Positions 8,796-17,993 of a DNA stretch of 64,000 nt are shown one piece after another. Each line of letters starts with the position of its first letter. The first letter of the stretch is position 1. The stretch lies in NCBI GenBank assembly GCA_030148665.1, contig JASBSZ010000015.1, positions 123,344 to 187,343 of the forward strand. Direction: 5' to 3'. The DNA is from Alphaproteobacteria bacterium. Lineage in GTDB: Bacteria > Pseudomonadota > Alphaproteobacteria > Rhodobacterales > Rhodobacteraceae. The notes under the pieces are model-generated. The model did no database searches, had not been told where the DNA came from, and saw only the letters and a program-made list of their open reading frames with translations. The position numbers were made by a program, and so were the translations under genes.

Positions 8796-9642
8796 AACAG
8801 TCGAGATATTCGAGGTCGGCCCGCGCGACGGGCTGCAGAACGAAAAACGCCCGATTGCCGTTGCCGACAAGATCCACCTGGTGGACATGCTGTCTGAATG
8901 CGGCTTTCGGCGTATCGAGGTTGCCAGTTTCGTTTCGCCGAAATGGGTGCCGCAGATGGCAGACAGCGACAAGGTGCTGGCGGGGATCCGGCGCGCGCCG
9001 GGGGTGCGCTATGCGGCGCTGACGCCCAACATGCGCGGGTTTGAGGGCGCGCGGGCGGCCGGGGCCGACGAGATCGCCATTTTCGGTGCGGCCTCGGAAG
9101 GGTTTTCAAAGGCCAATATCAACTGCTCGATTTCGGAATCGCTCGACCGTTTCCGCCCCGTGGTCGAGGCGGCGCTTGACGCCGGCATTCCGGTGCGCGG
9201 CTATGTCTCCTGCGTGACCGACTGTCCCTATGACGGGCCGACTCCGCCCGCGCAGGTTGCCCGCGTCGCGCGTGCCCTGTTCGAGATGGGCTGCTACGAG
9301 ATCAGCCTTGGCGACACCATCGGCCAGGGCACGCCGGAAAGCGTGACCGCCATGTTGCGCGCGGTTCTTGACGAGGTGCCTGCCGACAGGCTGGCGGGCC
9401 ATTTCCATGACACCGCAGGCCGGGCGCTGGCAAATATCGAGGCGTCCGTGGCGCTGGGGTTGCGGGTGTTCGATGCGGCGGTTGGCGGGCTTGGCGGTTG
9501 TCCCTACGCGCCGGGCGCTGCGGGCAATGTGGCAACCGAGGCGGTTGATACAAGGCTGCGCGCGCTCGGCTTCGAGACCGGGCTTGATGCCGACCGGCTG
9601 GCCGCGGCCAGTGCCTTTGCCCGCAGCCTGAGAGAGGAATAG
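8788..9642 (+). CDS. liuE: hydroxymethylglutaryl-CoA lyase
   Basis: This TIM-barrel enzyme cleaves 3-hydroxy-3-methylglutaryl-CoA to acetyl-CoA and acetoacetate, the last step of leucine breakdown. The 284 residues fit the bacterial family. The N-terminal VGPRDGLQNE motif binds metal and substrate. SCVTDCPYDG follows near residue 135, HFHDTAGRALAN provides metal-binding histidines, and GLGGCPYAPGAAGN contains the catalytic Cys. It begins inside the end of the GST gene and is followed after 3 bases by the hydratase gene. Confidence 0.95.
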   Translation: MPETVEIFEVGPRDGLQNEKRPIAVADKIHLVDMLSECGFRRIEVASFVSPKWVPQMADSDKVLAGIRRAPGVRYAALTPNMRGFEGARAAGADEIAIFGAASEGFSKANINCSISESLDRFRPVVEAALDAGIPVRGYVSCVTDCPYDGPTPPAQVARVARALFEMGCYEISLGDTIGQGTPESVTAMLRAVLDEVPADRLAGHFHDTAGRALANIEASVALGLRVFDAAVGGLGGCPYAPGAAGNVATEAVDTRLRALGFETGLDADRLAAASAFARSLREE

Positions 9643-9645
9643 ACG

Positions 9646-10428
9646 ATGTTCGAAACCATCCGCATCGAAACCGATGCGCGCGGGGTTGCCACGCTGTGGC
9701 TGGCACGCCCCGACAAGCACAACGCCCTGTCCGGCCGGATGATCGACGAGCTGACCGCCGCCGCCGCACAGCTGGGCGCAGATGATGCGGTGCGGGTGGT
9801 GGTTCTGGCCGCCGAAGGGAAATCCTTTTGCGCCGGCGGCGATCTGAAATGGATGCAGGCGCAGATGACGGCCACGGCTGACGAACGCCGGGCCGAGGCA
9901 CGCAAGCTGGCCGACATGCTGTTTGCGCTGAACACGCTGCCGAAACCGCTGATCGGGCGTGTGCAGGGCAACGCATTCGGCGGTGGCATCGGCATGATTT
10001 CGGTCTGCGATGTGGCCGTCGGTGCGGCGGGCGCGAAATTTGGCCTCACCGAGGTCCGGCTGGGGCTGATCCCGGCGACCATTTCGCCCTATGTCCTGGC
10101 CCGTATGGGCGAGGGCAAGGCGCGGCGCGTCTTCATGTCGGCGCGCCTGTTCGATGCCCATGAGGCGCGCGATCTGGATCTGCTGGCGCGTGTGGTTTCC
10201 CCCGAAGAACTGGACGGGGCCGTCGAGGCCGAAGTCGCGCCCTATCTGCAGGCCGCCCCCGCTGCGGTGGCCGAATCAAAGCGACTCACCCGCATGCTGG
10301 GCAGCCCCATTACGCCCGAGATAATTGACGCCACCATCGACCGTCTGGTCGCCGCCTGGGAGGGCGACGAGGCCCCCGAGGGAATCGCGGCCTTCTTTGA
10401 TCGGCGCAGCCCGCGCTGGGCGGGCTGA
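9646..10428 (+). CDS. liuC: methylglutaconyl-CoA hydratase (enoyl-CoA hydratase family)
   Basis: The 260-residue crotonase-fold protein has the oxyanion-hole segments KSFCAGGDLKWM (about residues 61-72) and GNAFGGGIGMISVCDVA (about 108-124), and the TEVRLGLIPATISPYV helix. In this operon it would hydrate 3-methylglutaconyl-CoA to HMG-CoA, linking the carboxylase and the lyase. The substrate is assigned from gene context, since crotonase substrate specificity is hard to read. It is the last gene of the leucine set, which ends 172 bases before nuoA. Confidence 0.88.
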   Translation: MFETIRIETDARGVATLWLARPDKHNALSGRMIDELTAAAAQLGADDAVRVVVLAAEGKSFCAGGDLKWMQAQMTATADERRAEARKLADMLFALNTLPKPLIGRVQGNAFGGGIGMISVCDVAVGAAGAKFGLTEVRLGLIPATISPYVLARMGEGKARRVFMSARLFDAHEARDLDLLARVVSPEELDGAVEAEVAPYLQAAPAAVAESKRLTRMLGSPITPEIIDATIDRLVAAWEGDEAPEGIAAFFDRRSPRWAG

Positions 10429-10529
10429 GGCGCGGCCCTGTTTCGCAGTGTAATCCAACCTTTCCGGTAGCCCGGGACGGCAATTCGGGTTAAGTATACC
10501 GAAATCCGTCAGGATGCCTCTGGCGCGTG

Positions 10530-10558
10530 TTGACGTCCCCTGGGGGCGGGAGTAAACC
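10530..10558 (+). promoter_or_regulatory. possible sigma-70 type promoter of the nuo operon
   Basis: TTGACG (10530-10535), a 17-base spacer and TAAACC (10553-10558) lie about 45 bases before the nuoA start. The -35 box is good and the -10 box is poor. It is the best candidate seen in the 172-base gap. Confidence 0.35.
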
Positions 10559-10574
10559 ACGCGCAAGGAACGGC

Positions 10575-10586
10575 ATACAATTGTAT
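10575..10586. promoter_or_regulatory. perfect 12-bp palindrome upstream of nuoA (operator candidate)
   Basis: ATACAATTGTAT lies between the candidate promoter and the GGAGG site of nuoA. It is AT-rich in otherwise GC-rich DNA, which makes chance less likely. It would sit in the 5' leader or at the transcription start, a position suited to repression. No regulator is identified. Confidence 0.4.
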
Positions 10587-10600
10587 ATCAGGAGGTCGCG

Positions 10601-10966
10601 TTGGACGCATTGCTACGAGAATACCTTCCGGTCCTGATTTTCCTCGGTCTCGCCATCATCATCGGGTTGGTCTTTCTCATGGCCGCCATGGTCGTGGCCG
10701 TGCGAAATCCGGATGCCGAAAAGATCAGCGCCTATGAATGCGGGTTCAACGCCTTTGACGATGCGCGCATGAAATTCGATGTGCGCTTCTATCTGGTGTC
10801 GATCCTGTTCATCATCTTCGACCTCGAAATGTCGTTTCTCTTTCCCTGGGCGGTTGCGTTCAAGGATGTGGGTCTGCTCGGCTTCTGGTCGATGCTGGCC
10901 TTCCTGGCCGTACTGACCATCGGCTTTGCCTACGAGTGGAGAAAGGGGGCCATGGAATGGGAGTGA
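10601..10966 (+). CDS. nuoA: NADH-quinone oxidoreductase subunit A
   Basis: This 121-residue membrane subunit of complex I has three transmembrane helices and the conserved loop [22 protein letters not shown]. It is the first gene of the fourteen-subunit operon. The start is a TTG at 10601 with GGAGG seven bases upstream. No ATG in frame gives a full protein, so the unusual start is well supported and may lower the initiation rate. Its stop overlaps the nuoB start. Confidence 0.95.
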   Translation: MDALLREYLPVLIFLGLAIIIGLVFLMAAMVVAVRNPDAEKISAYECGFNAFDDARMKFDVRFYLVSILFIIFDLEMSFLFPWAVAFKDVGLLGFWSMLAFLAVLTIGFAYEWRKGAMEWE

Positions 10967-11490
10967 GCACCTCAGCCAACACGGCAGGCGCCGACAACGA
11001 GGTCGCCACCGCCGCGCTGTCGGCCGAGCTGCAGGACAAGGGTTTCCTGCTGACCTCGACCGAGGATGTCATCAACTGGGCCCGCACCGGCAGCCTGCAC
11101 TGGATGACCTTCGGTCTGGCCTGCTGCGCCGTCGAGATGATGCAGGCCTCGATGCCGCGCTATGACCTCGAACGTTTCGGCACCGCACCGCGTGCCAGCC
11201 CGCGCCAGTCGGATCTGATGATCGTCGCCGGCACGCTGACCAACAAGATGGCCCCGGCGCTGCGCAAGGTCTACGATCAGATGCCCGAGCCGCGCTACGT
11301 CCTGTCGATGGGATCCTGCGCCAATGGCGGCGGGTATTACCACTACAGCTATTCGGTGGTGCGCGGTTGCGATCGCATCGTGCCGGTCGATGTCTATGTG
11401 CCGGGCTGTCCGCCCACGGCCGAGGCGCTGATGTATGGCCTCTTGCAGCTCCAGCGCAAGATTCGCCGCACGGGAACGATCACCCGCTAG
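10957..11490 (+). CDS. nuoB: NADH-quinone oxidoreductase subunit B
   Basis: This peripheral-arm subunit (177 residues) carries the terminal iron-sulfur cluster N2, which passes electrons to quinone. The cluster ligands are visible as the tandem Cys pair in [10 protein letters not shown], the Cys in [13 protein letters not shown] and the Cys in [11 protein letters not shown]. The start at 10957 overlaps the end of nuoA. A GTG six bases later would also serve, and the first 20 residues are not conserved. Confidence 0.95.
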   Translation: MGVSTSANTAGADNEVATAALSAELQDKGFLLTSTEDVINWARTGSLHWMTFGLACCAVEMMQASMPRYDLERFGTAPRASPRQSDLMIVAGTLTNKMAPALRKVYDQMPEPRYVLSMGSCANGGGYYHYSYSVVRGCDRIVPVDVYVPGCPPTAEALMYGLLQLQRKIRRTGTITR

Positions 11491-11503
11491 AAGGGGAAAC
11501 AAG

Positions 11504-12112
11504 ATGAGCGAAGCTCTGCAGGAACTGGCCGCCCTGATCGAGGAAAAGCAGGCCGATGCCGTTGCATCGACCGCCATCAGCCATGGCGAACTGACGGTCA
11601 ATGTCGTGTTGAACGCGATACCCGATTTCGTGACCTTCCTGAAATGTGACCGTCACTGCCAGTTTTCAACCCTCGTCGATATCACGGCGGTCGATCATCC
11701 CAGCCGGGAAAAGCGTTTCGACGTGGTCTATCATTTCCTGTCGATGTACCAGAATCTGCGCATCCGCATGAAATCCAGCCTGCGCGAGGGCGAACATGTT
11801 CCCTCGATCACCGGGATTCACCCCTCGGCCGGCTGGTTCGAGCGCGAGGTCTTCGACATGTACGGCATCCTGTTTTCGGGCCATCCCGATCTGCGCCGCC
11901 TGCTGACCGATTACGGTTTCCGCGGCCATCCCCTGCGCAAGGATTTCCCGACCACCGGCTATACCGAGGTCCGCTATGACGAAAAGGAAAAGCGGGTGGT
12001 GTACGAGCCGGTCTCGCTGATCCAGGAATATCGGCAGTTCGATTTCATGTCACCCTGGGAAGGGGCGCAATACATCCTTCCCGGTGACGAAAAGGAAGGA
12101 TCCCCGTCATGA
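11504..12112 (+). CDS. nuoC: NADH-quinone oxidoreductase subunit C
   Basis: The 202-residue subunit (30-kDa type) of the complex I hydrophilic arm is separate from NuoD, as in Paracoccus. The conserved [40 protein letters not shown] block is intact. The start at ATG 11504 has AAGGGG upstream. Its stop overlaps the following 68-codon gene by 4 bases (ATGA). Confidence 0.95.
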   Translation: MSEALQELAALIEEKQADAVASTAISHGELTVNVVLNAIPDFVTFLKCDRHCQFSTLVDITAVDHPSREKRFDVVYHFLSMYQNLRIRMKSSLREGEHVPSITGIHPSAGWFEREVFDMYGILFSGHPDLRRLLTDYGFRGHPLRKDFPTTGYTEVRYDEKEKRVVYEPVSLIQEYRQFDFMSPWEGAQYILPGDEKEGSPS

Positions 12113-12315
12113 TCGGCTATGGTTTCGCAATGGGGGGCTTCGGTCTTGTGTGGTTCGTCGTGTTCGCGGCGCTGGTGATCGTGCCTTTCTGGCGCCTGCT
12201 GCCGCAATTCGGCATCCCCAACTGGGTGGCCATATTCTCGATAATTCCGCTGATTGCACTGATCCTGTTGTGGATCATGGCATTCAACAAGCGTGCCGAC
12301 GGAGGTGCCAAATGA
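12109..12315 (+). CDS. small two-helix membrane protein in the nuo operon
   Basis: The 68-residue product has two hydrophobic helices (about 10-27 and 40-58), joined by a [14 protein letters not shown] loop, and a short basic end. It overlaps nuoC by 4 bases and nuoD by 4 bases (both ATGA), so it is translationally coupled to both and is certainly part of the operon. Extra reading frames are known in the Paracoccus and Rhodobacter capsulatus nuo clusters. The loop pattern resembles small membrane proteins found widely in bacteria, whose role is unknown to me. It could be a supernumerary complex I subunit or an assembly factor, but that is inference. Confidence 0.8.
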   Translation: MIGYGFAMGGFGLVWFVVFAALVIVPFWRLLPQFGIPNWVAIFSIIPLIALILLWIMAFNKRADGGAK

Positions 12316-13529
12316 TGGATGGCGAATTCGGCGATGTCCTGACGGGCGAGCAGCGCATCCGTAACTTCAACATCAATTTCGGGCCGCAGCACCCGGCGGC
12401 CCACGGCGTGCTGCGCATGGTTCTCGAGCTGGACGGCGAGGTGGTCGAACGCGCCGACCCCCATGTCGGCCTGCTGCACCGCGGTACCGAAAAGCTGATG
12501 GAAAGCCGCACCTATCTGCAGAGCCTGCCCTATTTCGACCGCCTCGACTATGTCGCGCCGATGAATCAGGAACATGCCTGGTGCCTGGCGATCGAGCGGC
12601 TCGCCGGTATCGAGGTGCCGCGGCGCGCCTCCCTCATCCGGGTGCTGTATTCCGAAATCGGTCGTATCCTGAACCACCTGCTGAACGTGACCACGCAGGC
12701 CATGGACGTGGGTGCGCTCACGCCGCCGCTGTGGTGGTTCGAGGAACGCGAAAAGCTGATGATCTTTTACGAGCGCGCCTGCGGAGCGCGCCTGCACGCC
12801 AACTATTTCCGCCCCGGTGGCGTTCATCAGGATCTGCCGCCCGCGCTGCTCGACGACATCATGGCGTGGACGGAAACCTTCCCCGAGGTGCTGGACGACA
12901 TCGACGGCCTGCTGACCGAGAACCGCATCTTCAAGCAGCGCAATGTCGAGATCGCCGTGGTCAGCGAACAGACCGCGCTGGACTGGGGTTTTTCGGGGGT
13001 CATGGTGCGCGGAGCCGGCATGGCCTGGGACCTGCGCCGCGCCCAGCCCTATGAATGTTATGACGAGTTCGATTTCCAGATCCCGGTGGGCAGGCATGGC
13101 GATTGCTATGACCGCTATCTCGTGCGCATGGCCGAAATGCGCGAAAGCGTGAAAATCATCCGCCAGGCAATCGACAAGCTGCACCAGCCCGACGCGCAGA
13201 CCGACGTGCTGGCGCGTGGCAAGTTCACGCCGCCCAGACGTGGCGACATGAAAACCTCGATGGAGGCCCTGATCCACCATTTCAAGCTGTACACCGAGGG
13301 CCTGCACGTTCCCGCCGGCGAGGTCTATGCCGCGGTCGAGGCGCCCAAGGGCGAATTCGGGGTCTATCTGGTCGCCGATGGCACCAACAGGCCCTACAAG
13401 GCCAAGATCCGCGCGCCGGGCTATCTGCATCTCCAGGCCATCGACCACCTGGCCCGCGGGCACATGCTGGCAGACGTGTCGGCCATCATCGGTTCGCTCG
13501 ACGTCGTGTTCGGGGAAATCGACCGATGA
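12312..13529 (+). CDS. nuoD: NADH-quinone oxidoreductase subunit D
   Basis: The 49-kDa-type subunit (405 residues) forms much of the quinone pocket with NuoB. The start at ATG 12312 follows a GGAGG and overlaps the small membrane gene. Hallmarks include [21 protein letters not shown] near residue 20, where the conserved His of the quinone site sits. The [14 protein letters not shown] and C-terminal [19 protein letters not shown] motifs are also present. It is complete. Confidence 0.95.
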   Translation: MMDGEFGDVLTGEQRIRNFNINFGPQHPAAHGVLRMVLELDGEVVERADPHVGLLHRGTEKLMESRTYLQSLPYFDRLDYVAPMNQEHAWCLAIERLAGIEVPRRASLIRVLYSEIGRILNHLLNVTTQAMDVGALTPPLWWFEEREKLMIFYERACGARLHANYFRPGGVHQDLPPALLDDIMAWTETFPEVLDDIDGLLTENRIFKQRNVEIAVVSEQTALDWGFSGVMVRGAGMAWDLRRAQPYECYDEFDFQIPVGRHGDCYDRYLVRMAEMRESVKIIRQAIDKLHQPDAQTDVLARGKFTPPRRGDMKTSMEALIHHFKLYTEGLHVPAGEVYAAVEAPKGEFGVYLVADGTNRPYKAKIRAPGYLHLQAIDHLARGHMLADVSAIIGSLDVVFGEIDR

Positions 13530-13543
13530 ACCCGCTCAGCCGC

Positions 13544-13576
13544 CTTCTTCTTTGTCCAAATACTCCCGCCGGAGGC
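13544..13576. repeat. dispersed 33-bp repeat, copy 2 (inverted relative to copy 1)
   Basis: The sequence starts CTTCTTCTTTGTCCAAATAC and ends GCCGGAGGC. It occupies the short gap between nuoD and nuoE inside an operon that is otherwise tightly packed. The repeat therefore lies within the nuo transcript. Confidence 0.7.
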
Positions 13577-13621
13577 GCCCGCCTTGTGCGCAGCCGGTCG
13601 ATGTCGAAGGAAACCCGATAG

Positions 13622-14665
13622 ATGCTCCGCCGTCTTCATGCCGACCAGCCCGACAGTTTCGCCTTTACGCCCGCCAATCTGGAATGGGCCAGGGCGCAGA
13701 TCGCCAAATATCCCGAGGGACGCCAGGCCAGCGCCATCATCCCGCTCCTGTGGCGGGCCCAGGAACAGGAGGGCTGGCTGACCCGACCCGCGATCGAATA
13801 TGTGGCCGACATGCTGGGCATGGCTCATATCCGCGCGCTCGAGGTCGCGACCTTCTATTTCATGTTCCAGCTGCATCCCGTGGGCTCGGTCGCCCATGTG
13901 CAGGTTTGCGGGACGCTCAGCTGCATGCTGTGCGGCTCGGAAGACCTGATCGGTGTGCTGAAAGAGGAAATCGCGCCCGAGCCGTTTCAGCTGTCGCCCG
14001 ACGGCAAGTTCAGCTGGGAAGAGGTCGAATGTCTGGGCGCCTGCACCAACGCGCCGATGGTGCAGATCGGCAAGGATTTCTACGAGGATCTGACGGCCGG
14101 CAAGCTGCGTGAAATCCTGGCGGCCTTTGCCCGTGGCGAGGTGCCGGTTCCGGGGCCTCAGAACGGGCGCTACGCGGCCGAGCCGATCTCGGGGCTCAGC
14201 GCGCTCAAGGAATTCGAGAGCGGGCGCGATCAGTACAACGCCACCGTTGCCCGCGCGGTCGAGATGGGCGATACGGTCAAGCGCATCCAGGGCGACGAGG
14301 TGCCGGTGCTGAAACCGCGCAAGCCCGGCGCCCGGACGACCGCGACCGCCGCCACTGCCGCCGACGAGACGGCCGGACAGTCGCGGCCCGCCATGCTGGA
14401 CGCGCCGCGCGACGGCAAGGCCGATGACCTGAAAAGGATCACGGGCGTCGGGCCCGCGCTGGAAAAGATACTCAATGATCTGGGCATCTGGCATTTCGAT
14501 CAGATCGCCGCCTGGTCGGACGCCGAGGTTGCCTGGGTCGATGCCAACCTTCTGCGATTCAAGGGACGTGCCAGCCGTGACGGCTGGGTCGAGCAGGCAC
14601 GCATCCTGGCCGAAGGGGGCGAAACCGAATTTTCCGCACGCGTGGACAAGGGCGAGGTCTACTGA
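13622..14665 (+). CDS. nuoE: NADH-quinone oxidoreductase subunit E with C-terminal helix-hairpin-helix-like extension
   Basis: Residues 1-175 are the normal 24-kDa subunit. The [2Fe-2S] ligands are Cys96, Cys101, Cys137 and Cys141. A low-complexity Ala/Thr/Pro linker (about 225-262) leads to an extra domain at 267-332. That domain has the helix-hairpin-helix-like signature [17 protein letters not shown] followed by FDQIAAW. This makes 347 residues, about twice the E. coli length. The same domain ends the next protein (14698-15687). The extension is probably a protein interaction module rather than an electron carrier, since no extra cysteines are present. This is inference. Confidence 0.93.
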   Translation: MLRRLHADQPDSFAFTPANLEWARAQIAKYPEGRQASAIIPLLWRAQEQEGWLTRPAIEYVADMLGMAHIRALEVATFYFMFQLHPVGSVAHVQVCGTLSCMLCGSEDLIGVLKEEIAPEPFQLSPDGKFSWEEVECLGACTNAPMVQIGKDFYEDLTAGKLREILAAFARGEVPVPGPQNGRYAAEPISGLSALKEFESGRDQYNATVARAVEMGDTVKRIQGDEVPVLKPRKPGARTTATAATAADETAGQSRPAMLDAPRDGKADDLKRITGVGPALEKILNDLGIWHFDQIAAWSDAEVAWVDANLLRFKGRASRDGWVEQARILAEGGETEFSARVDKGEVY

Positions 14666-14697
14666 ATGTCCGGTTGCGCGCGACAGGAGGGGTTGCC

Positions 14698-15687
14698 ATG
14701 AGCGACGGCACCAATCGGGACGCAGGCTGCAGGGTGATCTGCTGGCTGGTCGCGCTCGTGCTGGGCGGGGCTTCCGCCTGGGCGCTGCTGCGCGATTTCG
14801 GCCTCGACCTTCCGCGTGCCGCTGCGATCGGTGCATTTGTCATGGTTGTCGCGGCGATGTCGCTGCGCCGTCTTTTCTGTCGTGCGGGGCGCAACCGCGT
14901 GGCCTTGCGCATTGCCGAAGCGCAGGCGCGCACAGACCGCGGTGCTCGGACCACCCGATCGGCCGCCGCGCTGCCGGAAACCGATATCGGGGCGACCGAG
15001 GCCGCGCTGGACGCCCGCCTCGTTGACGAGGCGGCAAGGATCGCCGATCGCGTCAGCACAGACGAGGGCGATGGCCAGCGCCCCGACCGGCGGTCGGCCG
15101 CCGTCGTGCCGGGGCCGGGCGCGATACATGGTGCTTCTGCGGCCGGGGAAACCGCGGCCGAAGATACCCCGGACCGACAGGACATCGAAGAGAAGCTGGC
15201 CGAGATCGCCGACAACATCAAGGCCGAGATGGACGACAGCCCAGCGCCCGTGCTGCATCTGGCAGACGCCACCGAAGGGGGCAGTGATGCACCCGGCAGC
15301 GGGGCAGATGCCGTGAAAGACGACGCATCGCAGCCCGAGACATCCGAGGCGACCGACAAGCCCCCTGCACAGACCGACGCCATCGTGCCCGCCAGGCCGC
15401 GTCCGGCCACGCCGCCGGCCGAGGGTGGCCAGCGCGATGTGCTGACGCGTATTGACGGGCTGACGGCAGCCCATGAGGCGGCGTTGCACGAGGCCGGGAT
15501 CTTCAGCTTTGATCAGATCTCCCGGATGAACAAGCGCGAGCTTGCCTGGATCAACGAAAACATCATCGGCACGGGCAGTGCGCGGGCCGAGCTGTGGCGC
15601 AAGATCGCCATCGGATTCCTGCGCAATCGCCAGGAACGCGCCGATGGTGGCGACCGCCAGGCCAGGGCGGGAGGCGCGAAATCATGA
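14698..15687 (+). CDS. membrane protein with C-terminal domain paralogous to the NuoE tail
   Basis: The 329-residue product starts at ATG 14698 with AGGAGG upstream. Two hydrophobic helices lie within residues about 10-60, ending in RRLFCRAGR. A long acidic, Ala/Pro/Asp-rich linker runs to about residue 240. Residues 246-308 match the NuoE tail position by position: RIDGLTAAHE against [18 protein letters not shown] against GIWHFDQI, and ELAWINENI against EVAWVDANL. The hairpin motif GVGP is degenerate here (GLTA). The protein would be membrane anchored, with the domain on a flexible tether in the cytoplasm next to the NADH arm. The function is not known to me. Confidence 0.8.
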   Translation: MSDGTNRDAGCRVICWLVALVLGGASAWALLRDFGLDLPRAAAIGAFVMVVAAMSLRRLFCRAGRNRVALRIAEAQARTDRGARTTRSAAALPETDIGATEAALDARLVDEAARIADRVSTDEGDGQRPDRRSAAVVPGPGAIHGASAAGETAAEDTPDRQDIEEKLAEIADNIKAEMDDSPAPVLHLADATEGGSDAPGSGADAVKDDASQPETSEATDKPPAQTDAIVPARPRPATPPAEGGQRDVLTRIDGLTAAHEAALHEAGIFSFDQISRMNKRELAWINENIIGTGSARAELWRKIAIGFLRNRQERADGGDRQARAGGAKS

Positions 15688-15917
15688 CCGGACGCGCGAA
15701 AACGGAAACCCGCCGCAGCATCAGCTGGCTGAGCGCCCTGGCCATCGCGGTTACCTTTGGGGTGGCTCTGGTGCGTGGCGATGTGGCCGGGCCGGGGCTG
15801 GCAATACCCTCGGCCATCGCGCTGTTCTTTGTGGTGGCCTTCTGGTCGATCCGTCTTTTCTGCATGCCGGCCGAGCGTGCCCTGATCGAGGCCGAGAAAA
15901 AGGAGAACGGCGTCTGA
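15684..15917 (+). CDS. small membrane protein resembling the N-terminus of its upstream neighbour
   Basis: The 77-residue protein overlaps the preceding gene by 4 bases (ATGA). It has two hydrophobic helices and ends in a charged helix. It resembles the first 70 residues of the 14698 product: both have an I-x-WL-x-AL start, an AL-x-R turn, and S-x-RxLFC followed by an AE-rich helix. It thus looks like a tandem copy of the membrane half without the linker and C-terminal domain. Family and role are unknown to me. Translational coupling makes a complex I-related job likely. Confidence 0.75.
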   Translation: MTGRAKTETRRSISWLSALAIAVTFGVALVRGDVAGPGLAIPSAIALFFVVAFWSIRLFCMPAERALIEAEKKENGV

Positions 15918-15931
15918 CCCGCGCCGGGTAA

Positions 15932-16165
15932 ATGGAAATGGAGACCCTGGTGAAAAAGGATGATCAGCAGAAAGGCGCACGTCAGGCGGCAATCGTCATC
16001 CTTGTGGCCTTTCCGGCCTGGATGGGGGTTTCCTGGCTTGGCGGGTGGCTGGACTGGGCGCCCCGATATGCCTTTCTGGCCGATCTGGCCGCTCTTGCCG
16101 CGCTCTTCTGGGCGATGGTCGTATTGATTCAGATCTGGCGCAAACGCCAGCGGGACGAGGAATGA
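15932..16165 (+). CDS. small two-helix membrane protein of the nuo operon (DUF5337-like)
   Basis: The 77-residue product has a basic N-terminus (KKDDQQKGARQ), two transmembrane helices (about 18-36 and 45-65) and a basic KRQRDEE tail. I associate this pattern with the DUF5337 family, seen beside nuo genes in Rhodobacterales; the name is from memory and should be checked. The start may be ATG 15932, ATG 15938 or GTG 15950. The last has GGAG in better position. nuoF begins 3 bases after its stop. Confidence 0.72.
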   Translation: MEMETLVKKDDQQKGARQAAIVILVAFPAWMGVSWLGGWLDWAPRYAFLADLAALAALFWAMVVLIQIWRKRQRDEE

Positions 16166-16168
16166 CAG

Positions 16169-17464
16169 ATGCTGAGGGATGAGGACCGGATCTTTACCAA
16201 CCTCTACGGGATGCACGAGCGCACGCTTGCGGGCGCGCGCAAGCGCGGCCATTGGGACGGCACGGCCGACATCATCCGCAAGGGGCCCGACTGGATCATC
16301 GAGCAGGTCAAGGCATCTGGCCTGCGCGGCCGCGGCGGTGCAGGCTTTCCGACAGGGCTGAAATGGTCTTTCATGCCCAAGGAAAGTGACGGTCGGCCCA
16401 GCTATCTGGTGATCAACGCCGACGAATCCGAACCCGGCACCTGCAAGGACCGGGAAATCATGCGCCACGATCCGCACACCCTGATCGAGGGCGCCCTGCT
16501 GGCCAGTTTCGCCATGGGCGCGCACACGGCCTATATCTATATCCGCGGCGAATTCATCCGCGAGCGCGAGATCCTTCAGGCGGCCATCGACGAGGCCTAT
16601 GATGCCGGCCTGCTGGGCAGGAATGCCGCCGGCTCGGGCTGGGATTTCGACCTGTATCTGCATCACGGTGCGGGCGCCTATATCTGCGGCGAGGAAACCG
16701 CTCTGCTGGAAAGCCTCGAAGGCAAGAAGGGCATGCCGCGGATGAAGCCGCCTTTCCCGGCCGGGGCGGGCCTGTATGGCTGCCCGACCACGGTGAACAA
16801 CGTCGAATCCATTGCCGTCGTGCCCACCATCCTGCGCCGCGGTGCCGACTGGTTTGCGGGCTTCGGACGACCCAACAACACGGGGACCAAGCTGTTCGCC
16901 ATCTCGGGCCATGTGAACACGCCCTGCGTTGTCGAGGAATCGATGTCGATCTCGTTCGAAGAGCTGATCGAAAAACACGCCGGCGGTATTCGGGGCGGCT
17001 GGGACAACCTGAAGGCGGTCATTCCCGGTGGCTCATCGGTTCCGGTCCTGCCCGCGGCCATCGCGCGCGAGGCGATCATGGATTACGACTGGCTGCGCGA
17101 CCAGCGGTCGGGCCTGGGGACCGCGGCGGTGATCGTGATGGATCAGTCGGTCGATATCGTCAAGGCGATCTGGCGCCTCAGCGTGTTCTACAAACATGAA
17201 AGCTGCGGCCAGTGCACGCCCTGCCGCGAGGGGACCGGCTGGATGATGCGGATGATGGACCGTCTTGTGCGCGGCGAGGCCGAGATCGAGGAAATCGACA
17301 TGCTTCTGGACGTGTCCAAGCAGGTCGAAGGTCACACCATCTGCGCCCTTGGCGATGCGGCGGCCTGGCCTATCCAGGGATTGATCCGCCATTTCCGCGA
17401 CGAGATCGAGGATCGCATCCGGGCAAGGCAGAAAGGCCGCGTCAGCGCGGTCGCAGCGGAATAG
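16169..17464 (+). CDS. nuoF: NADH-quinone oxidoreductase subunit F
   Basis: The 51-kDa-type subunit (431 residues) binds NADH and FMN and carries cluster N3. [18 protein letters not shown] (about residue 50) is the flavin/NADH glycine loop. The cluster N3 ligands are [15 protein letters not shown] with the distal Cys in [13 protein letters not shown]. It is complete and near the normal length. The short spacing to the preceding small gene implies coupled translation. Confidence 0.96.
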   Translation: MLRDEDRIFTNLYGMHERTLAGARKRGHWDGTADIIRKGPDWIIEQVKASGLRGRGGAGFPTGLKWSFMPKESDGRPSYLVINADESEPGTCKDREIMRHDPHTLIEGALLASFAMGAHTAYIYIRGEFIREREILQAAIDEAYDAGLLGRNAAGSGWDFDLYLHHGAGAYICGEETALLESLEGKKGMPRMKPPFPAGAGLYGCPTTVNNVESIAVVPTILRRGADWFAGFGRPNNTGTKLFAISGHVNTPCVVEESMSISFEELIEKHAGGIRGGWDNLKAVIPGGSSVPVLPAAIAREAIMDYDWLRDQRSGLGTAAVIVMDQSVDIVKAIWRLSVFYKHESCGQCTPCREGTGWMMRMMDRLVRGEAEIEEIDMLLDVSKQVEGHTICALGDAAAWPIQGLIRHFRDEIEDRIRARQKGRVSAVAAE

Positions 17465-17485
17465 ACCAGGAGGTTCGGGGCAGAG

Positions 17486-17944
17486 ATGACGACGGTGGCG
17501 GCAATGACGAACGGACGGCGGGGCATGCGCGGGGCATTGCGCGCGCTTGTGCTGTCGCTTGCCGTTGCGGCATCGCCTCTGGGGGTCGTGGCTGCCCTGG
17601 CAAAGGCGGGGCTGGAGAACGAAAAGGAGATCATGAACCGCATTCTCCTGGGTTCGATCACCAACGAGCTGTTTACCAAGTGCGACCGCATCGCGCCGCG
17701 TCGCATCAAGGCATTCTTTTATGTGATCGGCACCTTCAACATGGCGCGCCGCCTGGGCTACAGCCAGGAGGACATCGATCGCCTGCGCAACGACCCCGCA
17801 CAACAGGAACGCCTGCAACGCGAAACCGACGCCTGGCTCAGGGCCCATGGCGTGGTTCCCGGCAAGCCCGAGACCTATTGCCGGGCGGGGTTCGCCGAGA
17901 TCAGGAAGAAAAGCGAGATCGGTTCATATCTGAAACCGGAATGA
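17486..17944 (+). CDS. secreted small protein in the nuo operon (DUF5333-like)
   Basis: The 152-residue product follows an AGGAGG site. An N-terminal basic stretch and a hydrophobic core (about 18-38, [20 protein letters not shown]) form a signal peptide or anchor. The mature part is helical and charged, with two Cys (in TKCDRI and TYCRAGF) that could form a disulfide in the periplasm. The pattern [24 protein letters not shown] matches what I recall as DUF5333 from Rhodobacterales nuo clusters; the name needs checking. It lies between nuoF and nuoG and is transcribed with them. Its function is unknown. Confidence 0.75.
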   Translation: MTTVAAMTNGRRGMRGALRALVLSLAVAASPLGVVAALAKAGLENEKEIMNRILLGSITNELFTKCDRIAPRRIKAFFYVIGTFNMARRLGYSQEDIDRLRNDPAQQERLQRETDAWLRAHGVVPGKPETYCRAGFAEIRKKSEIGSYLKPE

Positions 17945-17993
17945 GAACGAACGTGGCCGGGCGCCAGGGCGCCGACGACAAGGACATGACGGA

